A stretch of DNA of 64,000 nt, taken from positions 1,178,001 to 1,242,000 of the forward strand of contig NZ_CP064786.1 of the NCBI RefSeq assembly GCF_017094485.1, read 5' to 3'. Below, one piece after another: positions 57,614 to 64,000 of the stretch (position 1 is the first letter of the stretch; each line of letters opens with the position of its first letter). The notes under the pieces are model-generated. The model had not been told where the DNA came from. It saw only the letters and a program-made list of their open reading frames with translations, and did not search any database. The position numbers were made by a program, and so were the translations under genes. This DNA is from Natranaeroarchaeum sulfidigenes (lineage in GTDB: Archaea > Halobacteriota > Halobacteria > Halobacteriales > Natronoarchaeaceae).

Positions 57614-58028
57614 CGTCGATCACCTCCTCTCTGATCGGCGTCAGCTCGGCGATTAGATCGGCTGCATTCTGCGCTTCCTCGACATCATCAAACCCAGAGA
57701 TCTCGACGTGGGGAGTGTCCCGACCACCATCCGCAACGACCTCGTGTTGCTCAGCAACGATTACGTCGGGGGCGTCCTTGTCGATCCTGCCGAAGGAGCG
57801 TTCGATCCGACGGGGTTCGACGTCCTCGCCGGGCTCGGGCTCGATGATGAACGCTTCGACGCCGACACACATCTCAGACCAGCTATCGACGACGTTGTCG
57901 CAGCCGATCTCTTCCGGCTCGCTGAGCTCCCAGCAGAGTTTGTCGTTGTGGGACTCGCGATCGACGGTGATACGCTCGACGTTATCCCAGACCCGCTGTC
58001 TGGATCCCTTGTCGACGATGAGCCTCAC
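57603..58028 (-). CDS. hypothetical protein, element-encoded
   Basis: A 141-residue soluble protein (MRLIVDKGSRQRVWDNVERI...), beta-rich (VGVEAFIIEPEPGEDVEPRR, APDVIVAEQHEVVADGGRD) with a final helix (VEEAQNAADLIAELTPIREE). No family recognised. It overlaps the upstream zinc-binding gene by four bases. Confidence 0.55.
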   Translation of the reverse strand: MRLIVDKGSRQRVWDNVERITVDRESHNDKLCWELSEPEEIGCDNVVDSWSEMCVGVEAFIIEPEPGEDVEPRRIERSFGRIDKDAPDVIVAEQHEVVADGGRDTPHVEISGFDDVEEAQNAADLIAELTPIREEVIDVAE

Positions 58029-58300
58029 GCGGTCTCACCTCCGTTATCCACGGAGACAACCATTGGCGGGAGATTGTTCGAATGGCGGTAGCGCTGGGGC
58101 TCCTCGAGTGGATCGTCCAACAGGTCGACGTTGACGCCAGCGCCGGATCCACGACGGAGACGCTCGGAGGTATCGCACTTCCGGCACCGATGCAGGATGT
58201 CGTTGTTGTCGCCGTAGAGCCGCCGGTCGTTCTGAGTGGTCTTCGATCCGCAGCATCGGCACTCGTCGTACTGTTGAGTCGCGAGACGAGTGGGACTCAC
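58025..58300 (-). CDS. zinc-ribbon protein, first gene of the right-hand leftward operon
   Basis: A 91-residue protein with ECRCCGSKTTQNDRRLYGD and ILHRCRKCDTSERLRRG, a four-Cys ribbon. The GTG at 58300 is chosen because a ribosome-binding ggaggt lies eight bases upstream. A GTG at 58309 is also in frame. The 83 bp between this gene and tRNA-Trp hold an AT-rich promoter (aaaattcaaaacc on the minus strand). Confidence 0.62.
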   Translation of the reverse strand: MSPTRLATQQYDECRCCGSKTTQNDRRLYGDNNDILHRCRKCDTSERLRRGSGAGVNVDLLDDPLEEPQRYRHSNNLPPMVVSVDNGGETA

Positions 58301-58380
58301 GCCAACCACCTCCGGTCACGACTGACGGTTTTGAATTTTGTAGAAACGTCTAGGAACTGTTTAGATAGACTTAGAACCGC

Positions 58381-58397
58381 TATGGGGCCGGAGGGAT
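58381..58397 (-). repeat. inner attachment site (attR) at the tRNA-Trp 3' end
   Basis: tatggggccggagggat, identical to 33068-33084. It covers the acceptor-stem end of tRNA-Trp plus two bases. Loss of the element by recombination between the two copies would leave an intact tRNA gene. Confidence 0.8.
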
Positions 58398-58557
58398 TTG
58401 AACCCCCGATCGACTGATATCTCCGATTCACCTCGGTTCTCCAGAGAGTCGTCAACGCGAGCGATGATCAGTCGCGCGCTCAGTATATCAGTCTGGAGTT
58501 CGTCACCGGGTGTCAATCTCTGGAGTCAGTCGCCATGCCTGGCTTGGCCACAGCCCC
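58383..58557 (-). tRNA. trnW: tRNA-Trp (CCA) with an intron of about 100 nt
   Basis: On the minus strand the gene runs from ggggctgtggccaagccagg to the discriminator A at 58383. The acceptor stems (ggggctg and cggcccc) and T-arm (gggttcaaatccc) pair. The anticodon loop ctccaga (CCA) is interrupted after the anticodon by an intron of about 100 bases. The exon-intron boundaries form a bulge-helix-bulge (ctccagag with ctctctggag). In other haloarchaea this intron acts as a C/D-box guide for 2'-O-methylation of the tRNA itself; box-like ggtgacga and ctga are present here. The 3' end is the integration site of the element. Confidence 0.95.
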
Positions 58558-58662
58558 GTCACTACAGCGTAGCCCGTACCGCCCTAAAGTGGTTTCGATT
58601 CGGAACTATATCGGTCATCTATTCCTGGGGCGGGTTTGCATCATCGGCCGAGCAACCGTCTG

Positions 58663-59541
58663 TCACAGCCAGGGTTCGCGTCGTTCGCTTGCCGACCCGT
58701 CTTCGCTCTCCTCGTCGGCGTCCCAGACAGGCTCTGGACCTCCGTCGGTCACGTGTGCCTGTCCCGTTGCGCCCGAATCGGATTTCGTTGTCGGTGCGTC
58801 TCCGAGCGTGTTCGAGGCGTTCGGGTCGAGGGCGAACACGGCCGTCAGGACGAGCACGGCCAGTGGAGCCAGATCGCCAAGCGGCAGGTCGAGCAGCGAG
58901 AGCGGGAGTAGACCGAGCGCGACAGCACTGCCGAATCGGAACCGGTCGAGGTCGACCATCGACCGGAGCATCGGCCCGAACAGGGCGACCAGGAGCGCGA
59001 AGCCGACACCGACGCCAGCCGCGGCGACACCGCGGGCGACCAGTTCGGGATCGGAGACGAACACGAGCTCGGCACCCGAGGGATCGAGGCTGGCGAACAG
59101 ACCGAGTCCGACGATAACCGCCGGGCGGGGCATGTACTCGCCGATGGTCGCACTCGCCGTCTTGGCAGCGATTGCGAGGATCACCAGCGCGGCGAACCGC
59201 TCGAAGATCACCAGATCGACGAGTTCGGCGATCGAGGGTGCTAGTGCGGCCTCAATCCCGGCGACGATTATCAATGGGATCCCGACGAGCAGGACGGTCT
59301 TTGCCTGACTGCGCGGCGTACCGTCCATTTCGGCGAGAATTACGGCGACGGTTGCACTGCCGCCAAAGACCAGCAACCCGACCTGCAGGATGCCCGCAGT
59401 CGTATCTAATGCACCTGCGAGAACGAGCGCCGGGAAGATACCATCGAGTAGCGGGAGGAACATCACCGTCGCAAGGAGCTTGGTCGCGCCGCCGACGCGA
59501 CGCTCTAGCTCCAGTGCGATCGGATGTTGGGAGGTACTCAT
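58663..59541 (-). CDS. haloarchaeal membrane protein (DUF5794-like)
   Basis: A 292-residue membrane protein with about seven helices (LATVMFLPLLDGIFPALVLA, TVLLVGIPLIIVAGIEAAL, PAVIVGLGLFASLDPSGAEL among them). A hydrophilic acidic C-terminal tail of about 60 residues follows. I recall this as the DUF5794 family, specific to haloarchaea and of unknown function. The start is the ATG at 59541. In a genome without the element it would follow the tRNA-Trp gene directly. Confidence 0.75.
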   Translation of the reverse strand: MSTSQHPIALELERRVGGATKLLATVMFLPLLDGIFPALVLAGALDTTAGILQVGLLVFGGSATVAVILAEMDGTPRSQAKTVLLVGIPLIIVAGIEAALAPSIAELVDLVIFERFAALVILAIAAKTASATIGEYMPRPAVIVGLGLFASLDPSGAELVFVSDPELVARGVAAAGVGVGFALLVALFGPMLRSMVDLDRFRFGSAVALGLLPLSLLDLPLGDLAPLAVLVLTAVFALDPNASNTLGDAPTTKSDSGATGQAHVTDGGPEPVWDADEESEDGSASERREPWL

Positions 59542-59980
59542 CGCTCAACCAGGACGGCCGTACCCCGTGGCCGATGGGTGGTGTATCCCGCGATGTACGC
59601 CGTCGCCGCCGTGGGACAGCCATTCGATCGCGGTGGAATTGTCCACCAGTTTTGTCCCCATCCAGGAGCATGTAAAGCGGTTGCCGGAAACGAGGGTCGA
59701 CTGACCGGCGTTGCTCTGGACAGTGGGACTGGTGGACTGCATATATCATCATTGTTCAGATCGAGTGATAAACGTTGCGTGAGGACCGTACACATATGTC
59801 GAATTCAGCAGTATATTCGACACAGGTTATTGAGTTGGATATCAGTCCGTGTGTATGGTAGACGATCGGTCACATCGTCTCTGCTATGCTCGATAGCTGC
59901 TCGTCGCCAATCGAGTGATATGCTCACCCAGAGGAGTAGCATCTCGCAACGTTTTTGGGCGGCCGAAACGGACCATCAAC
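59542..59980. other. 439-bp intergenic region, no confident gene
   Basis: It separates the divergent DUF5794-like and guaB genes. Several short frames cross it, but none has good codon use or a recognisable fold. An 8-bp perfect inverted repeat, tgtcgaat (59797-59804) and attcgaca (59815-59822), lies about 160 bp before guaB and could be an operator. Confidence 0.55.
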
Positions 59981-61471
59981 ATGGCGAACGACACGAATGG
60001 ACACTTCTCTTCGAAGTTGGATGTTCCAGAGGCGTTGACGTTCGACGACGTATTGCTCCGACCGAAAGAAAGTACCGTCGAACCGGACGAAGCCGACCTC
60101 TCGACGCGAGTCTCGCAAAACGTAGATCTGAACGTGCCGATCCTCTCAGCAGCGATGGATACGGTGACGACGAGCGAACTGGCGATCGAGATGGCGCGAC
60201 AGGGCGGCCTCGGCGTCATCCACCGGAACATGGACGACGACCGGATGGTCCACGAGATCACGCAAGTGAAGCGGGCCGATGAACTGATCATCCGGGATGT
60301 CGTCACCGCAGAACCGGAACAGACCGTCCGGGACGTCGACGCGCTGATGGAAGCCGAAGGGGTCAGCGGCGCGCCGGTCGTCAACGACGACGACGAGGTG
60401 CTTGGAATCATCAGTGGAACCGACATTCGCCCGTATCTCGAAGTCGGGGAGCGCGACGAGGTTCAGGAGGCGATGACCGACGAGGTCATCACCGCGCCGG
60501 AAGACGTCACCGCCCGAGAAGCCCTCGAACTGATGTACGAGCACAAGATCGAGCGCGTCCCGGTCGTCGACGAGCAGAACCGCCTGACCGGGCTCGTCAC
60601 GATGCAGGGCATTCTTCAGCGCCGCGAATACAACAACGCAGCACGCGACGATGAAGGGCGGCTGCTCTGTGGCGTCGCGGTCGGTCCGTTCAGCACGGAG
60701 CGAGCGATCAGGGCCGACGAGGCTGGAGCGAACGTACTCTTTATCGACTGTGCTCACGCACACAACAGGAACGTCGTCGAGGGGGCAAAAGAAATCAAAG
60801 AGAGCGTCGATGCAGATGTCGTCGTGGGGAACATCGGTACTCGTGAAGCTGCGGAGGATCTCGTCGGCTTCGCTGACGGTCTCAAGGTCGGGATCGGTCC
60901 CGGTAGTATCTGTACGACGCGCGTCGTGAGCGGTGCGGGAATGCCCCAGATCACTGCCGTTTCACAGGTTGCGGACGTCGCCAGTCAGCACGACGTGCCA
61001 GTCATCGCCGACGGTGGCATCCGGTACTCCGGCGACGCGATCAAGGCCATCGCCGCGGGTGCGGACGCCGTCATGCTCGGCTCGTACTTTGCGGGTACCG
61101 ACGAGGCACCGGGCCGCGTCATCACGATGAACGGCAAAAAGTACAAGCAGTACCGCGGGATGGGCAGCGTCGGCGCGATGAAAGGCGGCGACACCGAAGA
61201 CAACCGGTATCTCAAAGAAGAACCTGACGAGGAGGAGTACGTCCCTGAGGGTGTCGAGGCGGCCAAACCGTACAAGGGAAGCCTCGCCAGCGAACTCCAC
61301 CAGCTGACCGGTGGGATGCAAAGCGGGATGGGATACGTGGGTGCGGAGGCCATCCCCGAGTTCAAAGAGCGCGCCGAGTTCGTCCGTGTGTCCAGCGCCG
61401 GGCAGGCAGAGAGCCACGCACACGACGTCGTCATTACCGACGAAGCGCCGAACTACAGCCCCGAAGAGTAA
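59981..61471 (+). CDS. guaB: IMP dehydrogenase
   Basis: A 496-residue enzyme that oxidises IMP to XMP in GTP synthesis. The N-terminal barrel part ([34 protein letters not shown]) is followed by two CBS domains (about 95-215). The catalytic loop is [18 protein letters not shown], with the active Cys in SICTTR, and [10 protein letters not shown] is the flap region. The ATG at 59981 ([20 protein letters not shown]) is used because the frame upstream to 59915 is basic and unlike the family. Length is normal. Confidence 0.97.
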   Translation: MANDTNGHFSSKLDVPEALTFDDVLLRPKESTVEPDEADLSTRVSQNVDLNVPILSAAMDTVTTSELAIEMARQGGLGVIHRNMDDDRMVHEITQVKRADELIIRDVVTAEPEQTVRDVDALMEAEGVSGAPVVNDDDEVLGIISGTDIRPYLEVGERDEVQEAMTDEVITAPEDVTAREALELMYEHKIERVPVVDEQNRLTGLVTMQGILQRREYNNAARDDEGRLLCGVAVGPFSTERAIRADEAGANVLFIDCAHAHNRNVVEGAKEIKESVDADVVVGNIGTREAAEDLVGFADGLKVGIGPGSICTTRVVSGAGMPQITAVSQVADVASQHDVPVIADGGIRYSGDAIKAIAAGADAVMLGSYFAGTDEAPGRVITMNGKKYKQYRGMGSVGAMKGGDTEDNRYLKEEPDEEEYVPEGVEAAKPYKGSLASELHQLTGGMQSGMGYVGAEAIPEFKERAEFVRVSSAGQAESHAHDVVITDEAPNYSPEE

Positions 61472-61480
61472 GGATCACAG

Positions 61481-61843
61481 TCACTGTTTGATAGTTGCGA
61501 GCAGTCGTCTCACTCGTCTGTCATCGCCGAGTCGGACTGTCCCTCGATCGGGGTCGTACTGGAGCACATCTGCCTCATCGAGCGCCGGGAGGTGGTTATG
61601 GTGTAGATCGATCTCGACACGTTGGACGGCGTTGTCCCCGGGAATATCCATGCCGCTTTCTGTCGCTGCGAGCGCGCGGGCGAGGACGTGGCGGTCGATC
61701 GTCCTCGGTCGCTCCTCGAGCATCGCGACGATTCTTTGTCGTCGCTTCGGTGCGAGCAGGCGCATGATTTCGTCCACGCGCTCACCCGACCATGATTCCG
61801 GCGAGTTACTACTCTTCGGGACCTGTTGGCGAGGTGTATCCAT
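61481..61843 (-). CDS. small HTH protein (DUF7344-like)
   Basis: A 120-residue protein with a winged-helix-like region (EIMRLLAPKRRQRIVAMLEE, VQRVEIDLHHNHLPALDEAD, VLQYDPDRGTVRLGDD). This is the pattern of the haloarchaeal DUF7344 HTH proteins, a large and poorly characterised regulator group. The start is the ATG at 61843. On its strand an AT-rich region (taatatacaatcattatata) lies directly upstream. It converges on guaB with a nine-base gap. Confidence 0.75.
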   Translation of the reverse strand: MDTPRQQVPKSSNSPESWSGERVDEIMRLLAPKRRQRIVAMLEERPRTIDRHVLARALAATESGMDIPGDNAVQRVEIDLHHNHLPALDEADVLQYDPDRGTVRLGDDRRVRRLLATIKQ

Positions 61844-61985
61844 GGGCAACAGTCGATAACAGCATCCAAGTATATAATGATTGTATATTAACTACTTCCC
61901 TATATGGGGGATGTCAATTGGAGTGTATGTTCCAGTTCAAATGACTTGTTGCCGTTTTGCCACTCACGATTGTTCGTGGCAAGAG

Positions 61986-62059
61986 CGGGCCGGACGCGAT
62001 TTGAACGCGCGACCGTCTGATTAAGAGTCAGACGCTCTGCCGGACTGAGCTACCGGCCC
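61986..62059 (-). tRNA. trnK: tRNA-Lys (CUU)
   Basis: On the minus strand the 74-nt cloverleaf runs from gggccggtagctcagtccgg to the discriminator G at 61986. The acceptor stem is gggccgg/ccggccc. The anticodon arm is tctga-ctcttaa-tcaga with anticodon CTT, and the T-arm has gttcaaatc. There is no intron. Confidence 0.97.
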
Positions 62060-62135
62060 AACGTATCACGACGTTGCCGGGGTATAGTGAAATACGTTAC
62101 GTTTGTCGATCGGTTTCGGCCGCCGAGCAGTGGTT

Positions 62136-63863
62136 TCAGGGGTGGGCGTAGTAGACGACTGCGTCGGTCTCATCTGCCGGATCGACTTCGTCGACCCGGA
62201 CGAAGCCGATACGCTCGAACTGGACTACGTCGTCGGCGTCGTACTCCTCGAATCCGGGCTCAGCGCGACCGGTGACGTCGCCGTCCATCGTACGCATCCG
62301 GATCGGGACCGACTCCTCGGCGGGGACCCAGTGGATCACGTCGACACCCTCCTCGCGGACCGCGTCGATGTCGTCGCCGGTAAACTGGAACGTATCGCGG
62401 GTGTATTTCACGCAGCCCAGTCCCTTCAGCCAGACGCGTTCCTCGTGGTTCGGTCGGTCCTCGGGTTCGATCAGGACGGCCTGTCCTACCGGGATCTCAC
62501 GAGTGCCGCGGTCCTCGTGGTCGGGGTGGATCGGCGGCGTCGCCTCCTCCGGGCCCGAGCCGGTGAGCGGGACCTCGACGCCGTCCCGGACGAAGAAGGC
62601 CCGATCCGACTCGTCGCCGATCAGGTCGCGGTTGTTGGAATAGATGCTGGACATCGCCAGATCGACGTTGCTCGTCGACGTGCCGAGTTCGACCATCGCG
62701 TCGGTGATCGCCTCACCGCGGATGCCGCGGCGGCGGACGCTGGCGATCGTCGGTGCGCGCGGGTCCCCCCAGCCGTCGAGGTCGCCCTCGTCGATCAGCT
62801 CCTTGATCGAGGACGTCGACATCGGAACGTCGTAGGCGTCGATCTGGACGTGGCCCCAGTGGACGACTTCGGGGTACTCCCAGTCGAAGTAATCGTAGAC
62901 GAAGCGCTGGCGTTTCGCGGAGTCCTGCAGGTCGATTCCGCGGATGATGTGGGTGATCCCGAGCAGGTGGTCGTCGATCCCGCTCTGGAAGTCGAGCATC
63001 GGCCAGCACCGATACTCGCTGGCCTCCTCGCGCGGATGCGGCGTGTCGATCATCCGGAACGCAACGAAATCCCGGAGTGCGGGGTTCTTGTGCTCGATGT
63101 CAGTCTTGACACGAAGTACCATCTCGCCGCTTTCGTACTCGCCTGCAACCATGTCGGCGAACTCCTCACGAACCGTCCCGACGTCCTTGTCGCGGTGCGG
63201 GCAGGGGTTCCCGTTGTTTTTCAGTTCGCTGAACTCCTCGCCAGAACAGGAGCAGGTGTACGCGCCGCCCTGCTCGATGAGTTCGCGGGCGTGCTCGTAG
63301 TAGGTCTCGACACGATCGCTGGCGCGATAGACGGCATCGGGCTCGAAGCCGAGATACTCAATCGCGTCGAGGATCTCCTCGTAGGCGTCGAGGTCGGGTC
63401 GCTTGGTCTCCGGGTCGGTATCGTCGAAGCGGACGCAGAACCAGCCGTCGTACAGCTCCTTGTACGTCCCGATCACGGCGGGCATCCGGGCGTGGCCCAT
63501 ATGCCACGGACCGTTCGGGTTCGGGGCGACGCGCATCCGGACCTCGTCAAATTCGTCAGCAGTAGGGAGGTCGGGCAGGACCTGCTCGTCTTCCTCGTCC
63601 TCACTTTCCAGTTCGTCGAGTTCGTCGGGGGCAACCTCGGCAAGTCGCTCCCGCCGTTCGTCCGCAGAAAGCCCGTTGATCTCGGCGATGACGCCGCCCG
63701 CGATTCCGGGGATCTCGTCGCCATGCTCTCGGAACTCGGGATTCTCGCCCATCAGCGGCCCCATGATCGCGCCGACGTCCGCGTCGCTATCGTGTTTGAC
63801 GGCGTTGATGAGAGCGTGTTTTTCGACCTCCTGTTCGACCCGCTCGCGGAGTTCGTCGTTCAT
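62136..63863 (-). CDS. gltX: glutamyl-tRNA synthetase, archaeal type
   Basis: A 575-residue class I synthetase that charges tRNA-Glu and, in archaea, also tRNA-Gln. The HIGH-equivalent motif is APNPNGPWHMGHARMP, and the KMSKS-equivalent is DVPMSTSSIKELID. An N-terminal helical extension of about 110 residues (with ESEDEEDEQVLPDLP) and the C-terminal beta-barrel domains are of the archaeal/eukaryotic GlxRS type. The start is the ATG at 63863. It lies next to the tRNA-Lys gene but this need not be functional. Confidence 0.96.
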   Translation of the reverse strand: MNDELRERVEQEVEKHALINAVKHDSDADVGAIMGPLMGENPEFREHGDEIPGIAGGVIAEINGLSADERRERLAEVAPDELDELESEDEEDEQVLPDLPTADEFDEVRMRVAPNPNGPWHMGHARMPAVIGTYKELYDGWFCVRFDDTDPETKRPDLDAYEEILDAIEYLGFEPDAVYRASDRVETYYEHARELIEQGGAYTCSCSGEEFSELKNNGNPCPHRDKDVGTVREEFADMVAGEYESGEMVLRVKTDIEHKNPALRDFVAFRMIDTPHPREEASEYRCWPMLDFQSGIDDHLLGITHIIRGIDLQDSAKRQRFVYDYFDWEYPEVVHWGHVQIDAYDVPMSTSSIKELIDEGDLDGWGDPRAPTIASVRRRGIRGEAITDAMVELGTSTSNVDLAMSSIYSNNRDLIGDESDRAFFVRDGVEVPLTGSGPEEATPPIHPDHEDRGTREIPVGQAVLIEPEDRPNHEERVWLKGLGCVKYTRDTFQFTGDDIDAVREEGVDVIHWVPAEESVPIRMRTMDGDVTGRAEPGFEEYDADDVVQFERIGFVRVDEVDPADETDAVVYYAHP

Positions 63864-63968
63864 TACCGATCGATACTCGGCGGGGCGTCAAAACTGCCGT
63901 GGATTGTTCCGCGTCGAGACTCCCGTGACAGGCACCGCACGTCGAACGCGCCGTTTTTGTGCCCCAGC

Positions 63969-64000
63969 ATGCAATCAGAACCAGTGACAGCAGGAACCGA
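63969..64000 (+). CDS. possible start of a further gene, cut by the window edge
   Basis: An ATG at 63969 opens a frame (MQSEPVTAGT) to the window end. It is divergent from gltX, with about 105 bp between the starts and a T-rich segment (gccgtttttgtgcc) just upstream. Too little is present to identify a product or to be sure it is a gene. Confidence 0.25.
   Translation, partial: MQSEPVTAGT

Noticed and set aside
59538-59795. Small minus-strand frames upstream of the DUF5794-like gene
   Set aside because: Three competing frames of similar length with no hydrophobic, zinc or HTH pattern. None has a convincing promoter or coupling.

Overview
The window comes from the chromosome of a halophilic archaeon (class Halobacteria). 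The evidence is the GC-rich, Asp/Glu-rich coding, archaeal TFB, Gar1, SRP19 and an archaeal-type glutamyl-tRNA synthetase, a PGF-CTERM-like anchored BtuF, a tRNA-Trp with a long intron, and many genes whose start codon lies about 25-30 bases after a TATA-like element. I cannot assign a genus.

Region 1 (1-33.0 kb) is ordinary chromosome with light mobile-element traffic. In order: the 5' part of an APC amino-acid permease; an IS6-family insertion sequence whose second catalytic Asp reads as Asn; a hairpin array that looks like the left-over end of an IS200/IS605-IS1341 element; two Gfo/Idh/MocA dehydrogenases with a TIM-barrel isomerase; an eIF2B-alpha-like protein; glyA; a large CHAT-type (caspase-like) putative protease followed by YlbF; an MBL-fold hydrolase; a ferritin-like/DtxR pair; gar1-srp19; a divergent btuF / btuCD corrinoid uptake locus; tfb; a DRG GTPase; phosphoglycolate phosphatase; a creatininase-family hydrolase; a frameshifted sensor histidine kinase; an NCS2 permease; an internally deleted, MITE-like copy of the same IS6 element; a repeat-bearing acidic coiled-coil protein next to a HisG-like protein; a peroxiredoxin; and a DoxX protein.

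Region 2 (33.07-58.40 kb) is an integrated element of about 25 kb. It lies against the 3' end of an intron-containing tRNA-Trp gene, whose last bases are repeated (17 bp identical) at the far end, with a third 15-bp copy 109 bp inside. It carries about 48 tightly packed genes: a tyrosine integrase broken by a frameshift, a second minimal tyrosine recombinase, a PhiH1-type repressor flanked by two copies of a 26-bp promoter/operator sequence, many small zinc-finger and microprotein genes, a P-loop ATPase with a C-terminal HTH, a 12-kb rightward operon, and a leftward operon ending in a 540-residue HTH protein that may be a replication or regulatory factor. The rightward operon encodes membrane proteins, among them a series of three similar two-helix proteins, a large acidic protein, a twin-arginine protein, a Tat lipoprotein, a beta-helix spike-like protein and a 663-residue membrane-anchored surface protein. 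I see no tail, terminase or HK97 capsid genes. The layout fits a tailless, membrane-based provirus (pleomorphic or spindle-like) or a vesicle-forming plasmid, and I cannot place it in a described family. This is the most interesting part of the window.

Region 3 (58.4-64.0 kb) returns to chromosome: tRNA-Trp, a DUF5794-like membrane protein, guaB, a small HTH protein, tRNA-Lys(CUU) and glutamyl-tRNA synthetase.
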